A DNA stretch of 35,944 bases, taken from assembly GCA_902790475.1 (NCBI GenBank), contig CADASG010000057.1, positions 1 to 35,944 of the forward strand. Direction: 5' to 3'. Within the stretch, counting starts at the first letter, position 1. Each line of letters begins with the position of its first letter. The notes under the pieces are model-generated. The model searched no databases. It saw nothing but the letters and a program-made list of their open reading frames with translations, and had not been told where the DNA came from. Made by a program: the position numbers and the translations under genes. Shown here in pieces: positions 28,955-35,944 of the stretch. Source of the stretch: an uncultured Ruminococcus sp. (GTDB lineage: Bacteria > Bacillota > Clostridia > Oscillospirales > Acutalibacteraceae).

Positions 28955-31546
28955 ATGAAAAAAATCGTCGCAGGCATACTGGCGCACGTTGACTCGGGCA
29001 AAACAACGCTGTCCGAGGCGCTGATGTACTGCTCGGGCAACCTCAGCAAGCTGGGCAGAGTTGATCACGGCGACTCGTTTTTGGATAATTTCGCGCTGGA
29101 AAGGCAGCGCGGCATCACTATTTTTTCAAAGCAGGCGCTGCTCAATTACGGCGATACGCGCTTTACGCTGCTTGACACTCCGGGTCACGTGGACTTTTCC
29201 GCCGAGACCGAGCGCACCCTGCAGATCCTCGACTACGCTGTTTTGGTCATCAGCGGCACCGACGGAGTGCAGAGCCATACGCTGACGCTGTGGAAGCTGC
29301 TCAGCCGCTACAACGTGCCGGTGTTTCTGTTCATCAATAAAATGGATCTTCCCGGCGCGTCGCGCGAGACAGTGTTCACACAGCTCAAAACCAAGCTCAG
29401 CGACTGCTGCGTGGACTTCGGTCAGGAGGACTCAGACGCATTGGAGGAAAATATCGCGCTCTGTCACGAATCACTGCTGGAGCGCTATGAGGAAGGCGCA
29501 CTCGACGATGAAGCCGTTTGTCAGGCTATACGGCACAGGCGCGTGTTCCCCGTTATGTTCGGCTCGGCGCTTAAATTGCAGGGCGTGGAGGAGTTTTTGG
29601 ACTGTCTGAACCGCTTTACTCTCGCTCCGCGCCGCGGCGGCTCCTTCGGCGCGAGGGTGTACAAAATCGGCGAGGACAAGGGCAGCCGTCTGACATACAT
29701 GAAGATCACGGGCGGCACTTTGCGGGTCAGGGACGTGCTTCGCGATCCGCGCGTACCCGACGGCGAAAAGGTCACGGGCATCCGCATTTACTCCGGCGAA
29801 CGCTTCCGCACGGCTGAGACGGCTGAGGCAGGAGATGTGTGCGCCGTTACGGGACTGAGCTTCGCGCGTTCGGGAGACGGTCTGGGCTCGGAGAGCAGCG
29901 CAGTGCAGCCGCTGCTCGAGCCTGTTCTCACCTACAGCGTGCTGCTGCCGAAGGAGATCGACGTCCACACCGCGCTGGCTAAGCTGCGCGTGCTGGAAGC
30001 GGAGGATCCGCAGCTAAACGTCGCCTACAACGAGCGCTACGGTCAGATCCAGCTTAGGCTCATGGGCGATATCCAGTTAGAGGTACTCAAAAGCCTGATC
30101 GCCGACCGCTTCGGCTTTGAGGTCGGCTTCGGCGAGGGCGATATCATATATAAAGAAACCATTGAAAACACCGTGGAGGGCGTGGGACATTTTGAGCCCC
30201 TGCGCCACTACGCCGAGGTGCATCTGCTGCTTAGTCCGCTTCCGCGCGACAGCGGTATTCAGATCAGCACTCAGTGCAGTCAGGACGCGCTGGATAAAAA
30301 CTGGCAGCGGCTGATTTTGACGCACCTGTATGAAAAAACACATTTGGGCGTGCTGACAGGCTCGCCCGTCACCGACATAGCCGTGACGCTTGTCTCGGGC
30401 AAGGCGCACGCCAAGCACACCGAGGGGGGCGACTTCCGTCAGGCTACCTACCGCGCCGTGCGGCAGGGACTGATGAGCGCAAAAAGCGTACTTCTTGAGC
30501 CGTACTATTCGTTCACACTCGAGGTACCTGCCGAAAACGTCGGCAGAGCCATGGCAGACATACAGCGCATGAGCGGAAGCTTTGACCCTCCCCTGCCGAA
30601 CGGCGAGCTCACCGAGCTGACAGGCAGCGCTCCCGTCAGCGCCATGCGCGGCTACACCCGTGAAGTCCTGCAATACACCCACGGCGCAGGCAGACTGTCC
30701 GTTACGCTGAAAGGCTACGAACGCTGCCACAACGCTGATGAAGTGATCGCAAGGTTTGCGTATTCCCCCGAAAACGACACCGATAATCCGTGTGACTCCG
30801 TGTTTTGCTCACACGGAGCCGGACACACGGTCAAATGGAACGAGGTGCCCCGTCACATGCACCTGCCGAGCGCACTAAGCGAAAACAAGCCCCGTACCGA
30901 GGACGCGAGGACGCGTATCAGAAAACGGGTCGCGGAGCAGCGGGACTTCTTCGCCTCCGACAAGGAGCTTATGCGGATCTTTGAACAAACCTACGGTCCG
31001 ATAACTCAGCGCCGAAGGGAAAACGAGCTGCGCCGCCGCTTCAAGCCGCAAAAAAGCGAAAGCGCCGCGCCGCGCAAAGGCAAGCCGGCTCCCTCATACG
31101 ACGGCACCGAGTATGTGCTTGTGGACGGCTACAACGTCATTTTCTCGTGGGACAGCCTCAAAAAAATCGCAGATGAAAATGTTGACGACGCCCGAACCGC
31201 GCTGATAAATATTCTGTGCAATTTTCAGGGCTTTAGAAAATGCGAGCTGATCTTGGTTTTTGACGCGTACAAGGTCAAGGGCGCTGTGCGCGAGGTGGAG
31301 CAGGCAGGCGGCATAAGCATCGTCTACACCAAGGAAGCCGAAACTGCCGATATGTATATCGAAAAGACCGCGCATAAGCTCGCAAAAAACAACCGCGTGA
31401 GGGTCGTTACCTCCGACGGAATGGAACAGCTTATCATCCTGGGCAACGGCGCGCTGCGCGTACCCTCGCGTGCTTTTTACGACGAGGTGAAGCAGGCGGA
31501 GGATGAGATCCGCGAAATAATCAACGCCGACGCACAGGAGCAGTAA
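28955..31546 (+). CDS. TetM-like translational GTPase fused to a Rae1/YacP-type NYN RNase
   Basis: This 863-residue fusion begins with an EF-G/TetM-type GTPase: G1 AHVDSGKTT (10-18), G2 RGITI, G3 DTPGH (74-78) and G4 NKMD (128-131). EF-G domains II, III, IV and V follow to about residue 640; KHTEGGDFRQATYRAVRQG marks domain IV and CSHGAGHTVKWNEV the end of domain V. TetM's drug-displacing YSP loop is not visible there. A charged linker (about 645-715, with RRREN and RRRFKPQK) joins a C-terminal NYN domain (about 720-855): YVLVDGYNVIFSW (D724), LVFDAY (D770), AETADMYIEK (D799) and VVTSDG (D821), the acidic set expected for metal-dependent RNA cleavage. Bacillus Rae1 is a stand-alone NYN RNase that cuts mRNA in the ribosomal A site. 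Starts 12 bp after the hydrolase stop, with GAGAGGAGA ahead. Confidence 0.9.
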   Translation: MKKIVAGILAHVDSGKTTLSEALMYCSGNLSKLGRVDHGDSFLDNFALERQRGITIFSKQALLNYGDTRFTLLDTPGHVDFSAETERTLQILDYAVLVISGTDGVQSHTLTLWKLLSRYNVPVFLFINKMDLPGASRETVFTQLKTKLSDCCVDFGQEDSDALEENIALCHESLLERYEEGALDDEAVCQAIRHRRVFPVMFGSALKLQGVEEFLDCLNRFTLAPRRGGSFGARVYKIGEDKGSRLTYMKITGGTLRVRDVLRDPRVPDGEKVTGIRIYSGERFRTAETAEAGDVCAVTGLSFARSGDGLGSESSAVQPLLEPVLTYSVLLPKEIDVHTALAKLRVLEAEDPQLNVAYNERYGQIQLRLMGDIQLEVLKSLIADRFGFEVGFGEGDIIYKETIENTVEGVGHFEPLRHYAEVHLLLSPLPRDSGIQISTQCSQDALDKNWQRLILTHLYEKTHLGVLTGSPVTDIAVTLVSGKAHAKHTEGGDFRQATYRAVRQGLMSAKSVLLEPYYSFTLEVPAENVGRAMADIQRMSGSFDPPLPNGELTELTGSAPVSAMRGYTREVLQYTHGAGRLSVTLKGYERCHNADEVIARFAYSPENDTDNPCDSVFCSHGAGHTVKWNEVPRHMHLPSALSENKPRTEDARTRIRKRVAEQRDFFASDKELMRIFEQTYGPITQRRRENELRRRFKPQKSESAAPRKGKPAPSYDGTEYVLVDGYNVIFSWDSLKKIADENVDDARTALINILCNFQGFRKCELILVFDAYKVKGAVREVEQAGGISIVYTKEAETADMYIEKTAHKLAKNNRVRVVTSDGMEQLIILGNGALRVPSRAFYDEVKQAEDEIREIINADAQEQ

Positions 31547-31617
31547 AAAAACTATGATATATGATAATTCAATGAAGTAAAAAGAGATTCCCCATAAACA
31601 AAAAAGATGGTGATAGT

Positions 31618-32415
31618 ATGAAACGGATTTGCAAAAATTGTCAAAGTCGGCTCACCCGAGGGGTAAAGGTTTGCCCGTACTGCGGCACGGTGGATCCTCT
31701 TTCCGGCGACAAGGATTCCGAAACTCCGCGCACTGTCGAGGCGCTTAAAAGCTTTGCTCAAAATCAGCCCGTACCCGTGAAAAAGCTGCGCTGCTTCATC
31801 GGCGAGGACAGCTCCGAGCCGCTTGCGTTCGGGATTTTCAGCGAGGGCGATGAATTCACTGTCTTTAAAAACAAAGCGGTAGGCTCACGCGAGATAGTTT
31901 ACCGCGGCAAAAACGAAGCGGAAGCGGTTGAAAAGGTCTATCAGCGTCTGCAAAAGGAGCTGATGATACGCCGCAGCGCTCAGGTCGGAGTATCGCTGCA
32001 TGAGTTTGACAAAAACACCAAGCGAAGCACAAATTATAAAAAGGTGCTCGCCTCGGCAGGCACGCTTTTATGCGCGGCTGCTGTGGTGGTTCTGGGTGTG
32101 TTTTCGATCGTCAGCTTATTCTCGCCGAAAACTCCCAAGGCAGGCTACTATAATTACAACGGCTCCTACTATTACAGTCAAAACGGCAACTGGTATTTGT
32201 ATGACGTCAATGAAGGCTGGGTAGACGTGATCCCCGACGACAAATTGAAGAACAACAGCTCAAAGTATTTTAACGACAGCTCCTACAGCGAAAATTATGA
32301 TATCAAGGATTTTCGCGATTCGGAGTACTATATACCCGACCTCGGCGATCATCAGGGCAACGGCGATGTTGATATTGTGCCGTCGTCCGAGCCCGAGATC
32401 GACGGCGACTGGTAA
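31618..32415 (+). CDS. Zinc-ribbon membrane protein of unknown function
   Basis: This 265-residue protein has an N-terminal zinc ribbon (C5, C8, C19, C22). A soluble segment of about 100 residues follows (LRCFIGEDSSEP, EFTVFKNKAVGSREIVYRG), then one transmembrane helix near residues 145-168. The extracytoplasmic tail is rich in Tyr, Asn, Ser and Asp (GYYNYNGSYYYSQNGNWYLY) and ends acidic. I do not recognise a family. GATGGTGAT is a modest ribosome site. It starts 71 bp after the GTPase-NYN gene with no terminator between them, so cotranscription is possible. The layout suggests a sensor or anchor linking a cytosolic ribbon to the envelope. Confidence 0.6.
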   Translation: MKRICKNCQSRLTRGVKVCPYCGTVDPLSGDKDSETPRTVEALKSFAQNQPVPVKKLRCFIGEDSSEPLAFGIFSEGDEFTVFKNKAVGSREIVYRGKNEAEAVEKVYQRLQKELMIRRSAQVGVSLHEFDKNTKRSTNYKKVLASAGTLLCAAAVVVLGVFSIVSLFSPKTPKAGYYNYNGSYYYSQNGNWYLYDVNEGWVDVIPDDKLKNNSSKYFNDSSYSENYDIKDFRDSEYYIPDLGDHQGNGDVDIVPSSEPEIDGDW

Positions 32416-32583
32416 GAGCCCTGATCGGTTAAAAGAAAAAATTTACAGAATCCGAGCTGTTTTGATACAAAATATTGACAACGTTATTTTGCAAAAAGAC
32501 TGTTAATCCCGTGGATTTTGTGGTATACTGGTTGATAAGCAGCAAGCTAACCGCACCTGCGGAGGAGATACGGAGATTTCTTA

Positions 32584-33132
32584 ATGTTTGGCAGAATCAA
32601 AAAGCTCGATAACAGGGTTCTGGAAAATATAAGCAGGATCCACCGACCAAAACTGAACAGGATCATGGTGACCGCCTCGCGCCTGGGCAACGCGGGTCTT
32701 GTGTGGTGGGCTGTATGCCTGCCGTTTCTGATCAATCCGCGCTGGCGGTTAACGGGACTTATCATCATTTTTTCCATGGGCTTTACCTCGCTGATGGGCG
32801 AAGGTATCATCAAGCACTCGGTCAAGCGAACGCGCCCGTGCCACAGCTTTGACGATGATGAGCAGCTGATAAAAAAGCCCAAGTACTACTCCTTTCCGTC
32901 GGGTCACACCGCCTCGTCATTCTCGGTAGTCACGGTGACGGTGCTGTGCAGGTGTCCCGTCTATGTTATCATCCCTGTCTTTTTGCTTGCGCTGCTCATC
33001 GGTTTTTCACGCGTTTATCTCAGGGTGCATTACCTGACCGACGTTATAGCAGGCATGTTTCTCGGCGTCGCCTGCGGTTCCGTTGCAGTGTGGGCTTTTA
33101 ACACGCTGATCCTGCACGGGCTTTGGTTTTAA
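32584..33132 (+). CDS. PAP2-family membrane phosphatase
   Basis: This 182-residue integral membrane phosphatase has the three phosphatidic-acid-phosphatase signatures: KHSVKRTRP, FPSGHTASS and SRVYLRVHYLTD. About five hydrophobic segments are visible. Relatives dephosphorylate undecaprenyl diphosphate, phosphatidylglycerophosphate or phosphatidate; undecaprenyl-PP recycling is plausible but unproven. The ATG follows CGGAG. A TGGTATACT extended -10-like box at 32521-32529 may provide its own promoter. Confidence 0.88.
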   Translation: MFGRIKKLDNRVLENISRIHRPKLNRIMVTASRLGNAGLVWWAVCLPFLINPRWRLTGLIIIFSMGFTSLMGEGIIKHSVKRTRPCHSFDDDEQLIKKPKYYSFPSGHTASSFSVVTVTVLCRCPVYVIIPVFLLALLIGFSRVYLRVHYLTDVIAGMFLGVACGSVAVWAFNTLILHGLWF

Positions 33133-33150
33133 CGTAACCTTAAAAAACAC

Positions 33151-33179
33151 TTGCTATTTGCCAAAATGTATAGTATAAT
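33151..33179 (+). promoter_or_regulatory. Promoter of ireB
   Basis: TTGCTA and TATAAT are separated by 17 bp, 32 bp before the ATG. Confidence 0.7.
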
Positions 33180-33211
33180 AAAAGTTGAAAAGTTCCGGGA
33201 GGTGTTTCGGT

Positions 33212-33457
33212 ATGTTAGATAAGACTATGATTTTCTCGCTCGGCGAGGAAAAGGACGATCAGATCAAAGCGGGTTTGACTATCGTATATGACGCGCTCAG
33301 GCAAAAGGGCTACAACCCCATCAATCAAATCGTGGGTTATATCCTCAGTGAAGACCCCACCTACATCACGACCTTTAATAACGCGCGCAATATAATCAGC
33401 AAAATTGACCGCGACGACCTACTGGAAGCACTGGTGAAATCATACCTGAAGGTTTAA
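33212..33457 (+). CDS. ireB: IreB family regulatory phosphoprotein (UPF0297)
   Basis: This 81-residue protein has the highly conserved UPF0297/IreB sequence (TMIFSLGEEKDDQIK, YDALRQKGYNPINQIVGY, ARNIISKIDRDDLLE). In Enterococcus faecalis IreB is phosphorylated by the PASTA kinase IreK and restrains cephalosporin resistance. The ATG at 33212 with GGGAGGTG ahead is the family start. In most Firmicutes the next genes are ruvX/yqgF and a DUF1292 gene; here a different 99-residue gene follows 34 bp later and the cluster then ends at a terminator. No PASTA kinase is in the window. Confidence 0.93.
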   Translation: MLDKTMIFSLGEEKDDQIKAGLTIVYDALRQKGYNPINQIVGYILSEDPTYITTFNNARNIISKIDRDDLLEALVKSYLKV

Positions 33458-33491
33458 GGTATATTAGTACTTGTAGAAAGGATGATGCCTG

Positions 33492-33791
33492 GTGGCTGAA
33501 ACCAAAAAGACTGAGGAGTTTTTGACCTATAAGGGTCGCCCTCTGGTGCGCTGCGGCGACGAGATCTATTACGGCAACATGGAAGAGCCGTATGTTATAA
33601 GAATGCAGATCAAATCCAAAAAGGAAGTCAACGGACTGGAGATCGCCGACAAGGTGACAGTACAGCTGATGGCGACCGACCCCTATCTTTCTCCGCGCAA
33701 GCAGCTTATAAAAAGCAGCGAGAAAAAGGGCTTGTATCTCGCGATGGACATCGCAGACATCTGGCTCGAGCGTGCGCTCGCAGGAAAATAA
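33492..33791 (+). CDS. Small conserved-looking protein cotranscribed with ireB
   Basis: This 99-residue protein starts at GTG 33492 with AAAGGATG about nine bases upstream; the two nearer ATGs are out of frame. It has no signal peptide or membrane segment. It mixes beta-like segments (LVRCGDEIYYGNM, PYVIRMQIKSKKE, ADKVTVQLMATDP) with a C-terminal helix (LAMDIADIWLERALAG). I do not recognise a family. It occupies the place where ruvX usually follows ireB and shares ireB's promoter and the downstream terminator, so a linked role is inferred. Confidence 0.65.
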   Translation: MAETKKTEEFLTYKGRPLVRCGDEIYYGNMEEPYVIRMQIKSKKEVNGLEIADKVTVQLMATDPYLSPRKQLIKSSEKKGLYLAMDIADIWLERALAGK

Positions 33792-33798
33792 AACCGTC

Positions 33799-33840
33799 AA
33801 AAAGCCGACCCGTGATGAAGGGTCGGCTTTTTAGATTTTT
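33799..33840 (+). terminator. Terminator after the ireB pair
   Basis: AAAAAGCCGACCC (33799-33811) pairs with GGGTCGGCTTTTT (33820-33832), then more T. It lies between convergent genes and is usable both ways. Confidence 0.85.
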
Positions 33841-33857
33841 TAGGGCAATACCGAGGA
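33841..33857 (+). repeat. P1 repeat fragment
   Basis: AGGGCAATACCG matches the P1 end; the rest is lost. A second scrap (AATTCAGGTGTGCGGATTGCCT) lies at 34369-34390 on the other side of the transporter gene, so that gene is bracketed by the two ends of P1. Confidence 0.5.
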
Positions 33858-33868
33858 GAGTCCGGCCA

Positions 33869-34300
33869 TCAAAACTTGTAATTGATGAAGAACAGTCCGA
33901 CAAGGCAAATGCCTGCGCCTACGAGCTTGTTCCATGTAAGCGCTTCTTTGAAAAAAAGCCGGCCGACAAATATCAGGATCACGGCGAGCGCAGAGCCCTG
34001 CACGAGCGAAGCTGTGCTGACTGTCCAGCCTGCTTTGTAGGCGTAGATAAAGCCGACCTCCAAGCCGACGATCACCAAGCCGAGAACAAAAGGCGCCCAG
34101 TTGAGGTTTGACAGCTCCTTCAACGGATTCGGCTGTTTTCCGAGAACAAAAAACAGCACTACGCTCATCAGCGCTCCCACAAGATAGGTAACCGTCAGCG
34201 CAGCAAAAGGGTTGAGTCCGTTCGGTACAGACTTCGCGCATATTTGATAAACGACATTTGACAGCACCACCAGCGCTATCGGCCACACATAAGAGAACAT
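33869..34300 (-). CDS. EamA-like small membrane transporter
   Basis: This 143-residue protein has four or five hydrophobic segments (WPIALVVLSNVVYQICAKS, TVTYLVGALMSVVLFFVLG, FVLGLVIVGLEVGFIYAY, LAVILIFVGRLFF, LVGAGICLVGLFFI). The layout is that of a half-size EamA/DMT transporter, which usually acts as a dimer or pair. TASLVQGSALAVILIFVGRLFFKE is cut from the typical EamA second half (TASLVQ...FKE retained). AAAGGAGGAG precedes the ATG. Substrate unknown; metabolite or drug export is typical. Confidence 0.78.
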   Translation of the reverse strand: MFSYVWPIALVVLSNVVYQICAKSVPNGLNPFAALTVTYLVGALMSVVLFFVLGKQPNPLKELSNLNWAPFVLGLVIVGLEVGFIYAYKAGWTVSTASLVQGSALAVILIFVGRLFFKEALTWNKLVGAGICLVGLFFINYKF

Positions 34301-34399
34301 GGCAGCTCCTCCTTTATTGATCTGACCTCACGGCAGACGTCATACTATTCTCTGATAAAAGACTTAAAATTCAGGTGTGCGGATTGCCTTTATATCAGA

Positions 34400-34912
34400 T
34401 TATCTTTTGATCTCCATTTCAACCTGTCGCCAATGCTGACCGAAAAATCCACAAGTTATCTCTTCGCCGGTTTCCGTAAAACCTGCGGCTTTGTAGCAGT
34501 AGTACGCAGGCTTGTTGCTGTCGAATACTCCAAGCGTGATTTTCTCCGCTCCGAAAATTTCAAAAGCATACTTGATCGCAAGGGTCAGCATTTGCTTGCC
34601 GTAACCCTTGCCTCTCTTTGAGTCGTCTACTATAACAAAGCCGAAGCGGATCACTTTCTTTTCCTCATCGGTATATCTCAAAATCAGATGACCTACTACC
34701 CCGTTTTCGTCAAAGGCAGTCAGCGGATAAAAGTTATCACACTCAACGCAATCTCCGTTGTTTTCATAATACTTGTTGTTTATGTCCTCGCTTGTAACAG
34801 GGAAATCACCGAATCTGTCCGCACTCCATTTACGCAAGGCTTCCTCGTCTTTAATCCAACTTACAATACTGTCAGCATCGCAAGGCTTGTATTGTCTTAA
34901 TCGTAATTGCAT
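34400..34912 (-). CDS. GNAT family N-acetyltransferase
   Basis: This 170-residue acetyl-CoA-dependent transferase resembles RimJ/RimL-type GNATs. FGFVIVDDSKRGKGYGKQML carries motif A, with RGKGYG as the CoA pyrophosphate loop. ITLGVFDSNKPAYYCYKAAGF is the motif B region. The opening LRLRQYKPCDADSIVSWI is the typical first strand and helix. AGGAGGTG precedes the ATG. The promoter at 34954-34982 is a near-copy of the one in front of the methyltransferase gene at 35.8 kb. Confidence 0.88.
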   Translation of the reverse strand: MQLRLRQYKPCDADSIVSWIKDEEALRKWSADRFGDFPVTSEDINNKYYENNGDCVECDNFYPLTAFDENGVVGHLILRYTDEEKKVIRFGFVIVDDSKRGKGYGKQMLTLAIKYAFEIFGAEKITLGVFDSNKPAYYCYKAAGFTETGEEITCGFFGQHWRQVEMEIKR

Positions 34913-34953
34913 TTATCTTACACCTCCTGTATATTTCGATTTCTCTTTCTATT

Positions 34954-34982
34954 ATTATATCATTTCAGTCTGGTTTTGTCTA
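34954..34982 (-). promoter_or_regulatory. Promoter of the GNAT gene (duplicated promoter 1)
   Basis: On the minus strand TAGACA and TATAAT (extended TGATATAAT) are separated by 17 bp. Upstream TTTGACGGA is shared with the second copy. Confidence 0.7.
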
Positions 34983-35164
34983 TCCGTCAAATTAAAAAGC
35001 AGGAAATCTCAAAAGGCTGCCTGCTATAGTAATGGATTAATGCTGTAAATCAGAATTTGCCGGGAGCCCCGGCAGCCAAATCCGCCTTTGGTTAAGTGTG
35101 CTGTAAAGGTAGGATTCATCAACGGCGGGTCGGTTGTTTCGCTAAATCAATATTTGCAACGGTG

Positions 35165-35767
35165 CTACTTTTCAACGGAAATAACAGCAATGTCGCAAGG
35201 CATACGCCCATTAACGATATAATATTGTGCATTATCTATTCCGTAACTTGAAAAGAACTCTTTATAGGATTCTTCGGTAAACTTCCGATTATGTTTAAAT
35301 CCCAATAATTGAATAAACCCAATTTCAAATTTGTTAGAATACTGAGATGTATATATATACGTTGGAATGATAAGTTTCCCGCCGGGCTTGCAGACACGAA
35401 ACAATTCATCCAGTGCTGATTTGGGATTCGGCAAAAGATGTATCACATTACCTGCCACCACCTTGTTAAAGCTATTGTCAGCATAATGCAATGCAGTAAT
35501 GTCCGCAGGCTCAACTTTGACATTGTTATATGCGGCAAGTTTTTTCTTCGTTTGTCTCAGCATTCCTTCAGAATAATCGGTTGCAATTAACTTACGGCAA
35601 TTTGGAGCAATAGATACGCTAATAGCACCTGTTCCGCAGGCACATTCCAAAACTTCATCTTCAGCATTGATGAAATCAGCAACTTTTATTCCGGTACCCT
35701 TATATACTTTTTTATTATATGTTATTTCAAATAAGTCGTACAGTCGTGCTACCTTGTTCCAAAACAT
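35165..35767 (-). CDS. Class I SAM-dependent methyltransferase
   Basis: This 200-residue UbiE/Coq5-like methyltransferase has motif I VLECACGTGAIS, an acidic end of strand 2 (IATDYSEGML), VEPADITALHYADNSF, NVIHLLPNP and FRVCKPGGKLIIPTY. The usual D/E-x-G-x-G is ECACGTG here. Substrate unknown; small-molecule or phospholipid headgroup methylation is typical. GGGGGAT precedes the ATG. Both this gene and the GNAT upstream in the map are lower in GC than the core genes and share a duplicated promoter. Confidence 0.87.
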   Translation of the reverse strand: MFWNKVARLYDLFEITYNKKVYKGTGIKVADFINAEDEVLECACGTGAISVSIAPNCRKLIATDYSEGMLRQTKKKLAAYNNVKVEPADITALHYADNSFNKVVAGNVIHLLPNPKSALDELFRVCKPGGKLIIPTYIYTSQYSNKFEIGFIQLLGFKHNRKFTEESYKEFFSSYGIDNAQYYIVNGRMPCDIAVISVEK

Positions 35768-35805
35768 TATTTATCCCCCGATAAATTCCGATTTATCTTT
35801 CTATG

Positions 35806-35834
35806 ATTATATCATATCAGCTTGATTTTGTCTA
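35806..35834 (-). promoter_or_regulatory. Promoter of the methyltransferase gene (duplicated promoter 2)
   Basis: On the minus strand TAGACA and TATAAT are separated by 17 bp, with the same extended -10 and upstream TTTGACGGA as at 34954-34982. Confidence 0.7.
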
Positions 35835-35896
35835 TCCGTCAAATAAAAAAAGACCTTGATGAAAACTAATCCATTAAAGCAACATAAAAGAATGGC

Positions 35897-35924
35897 TTGC
35901 AAAAATGGGATTTTAAGGTATTAT
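35897..35924 (+). promoter_or_regulatory. Promoter reading off the right edge
   Basis: TTGCAA and TATTAT are separated by 16 bp. The gene it serves would lie beyond the window. Confidence 0.45.
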
Positions 35925-35944
35925 ATTCTTATGGAAAAATGATT

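Noticed and set aside
28955-31546. Tetracycline-resistance (ribosomal protection) gene
   Set aside because: The GTPase is TetM-like, but the YSP-type loop that displaces the drug is not visible, domain IV carries KHTEGGDFR, and the C-terminus holds an RNase domain. A resistance call would overreach.

Overview
The window looks like a chromosomal segment of an anaerobic gut or rumen Clostridia in the Ruminococcaceae/Oscillospirales. Pointers are a type I dockerin on a secreted lysozyme, a Phe-type T-box ahead of pheST, an oxygen-sensitive iorAB-paaK operon, an IreB homologue, an elongation-factor-like GTPase of the clostridial TetM-like type, strong AGGAGG ribosome binding sites and consensus sigma-A promoters. 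The taxon is an inference; there is no rRNA or other taxonomic marker.

Layout. 1-356 is repeat DNA. 357-3488 (minus) holds a dockerin-GH25 lysozyme and a glycogen debranching enzyme. 3737-4537 is an amidohydrolase. 4588-8361 is the T-box/pheS/pheT unit. 8618-8694 is tRNA-Pro(GGG), followed by an AT-richer accessory patch (8695-10795) with a DUF234-type ATPase and a HicB-like ribbon-helix-helix protein. 11053-13864 carries endonuclease IV, a PPP-type phosphatase and a Sel1-repeat protein. 14065-17683 is a translationally coupled iorA-iorB-paaK operon linking aryl-pyruvates, ferredoxin and aryl-acetyl-CoA. 17847-23130 holds envelope functions: a Q-rich anchored protein, two small lipoproteins (SGNH and DUF4358), a Na/Pi cotransporter-PhoU protein and a Big_2 lipoprotein. 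23131-25927 is mostly non-coding repeat mosaic around one orphan phage-type replication protein. 25928-27907 (minus) encodes a DUF348-transglutaminase lipoprotein and a zinc-ribbon protein. 28106-33791 (plus) encodes an alpha/beta hydrolase, a TetM-like GTPase fused to a Rae1/YacP-type NYN nuclease, a zinc-ribbon membrane protein, a PAP2 phosphatase, IreB and a small partner. 33869-35767 (minus) has an EamA-like transporter, a GNAT acetyltransferase and a methyltransferase.

The two strongest leads are (i) the 863-residue fusion of a ribosome-binding translational GTPase with a Rae1-like A-site RNase domain, and (ii) three families of palindromic, transposase-free repeats. The first family (P1) has ends like AGGCAACACCGCACAATTCA, supplies a transcription terminator in one place and the final codons of a protein in another. 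The second (P2) is about 135 bp with TCATTTCGA/TCGAAATGA ends. The third (P3) is a REP-like hairpin tagged GTAGGGGC whose stem sequence changes between copies while pairing is kept. No rRNA, CRISPR array, complete prophage or transposase gene is visible.
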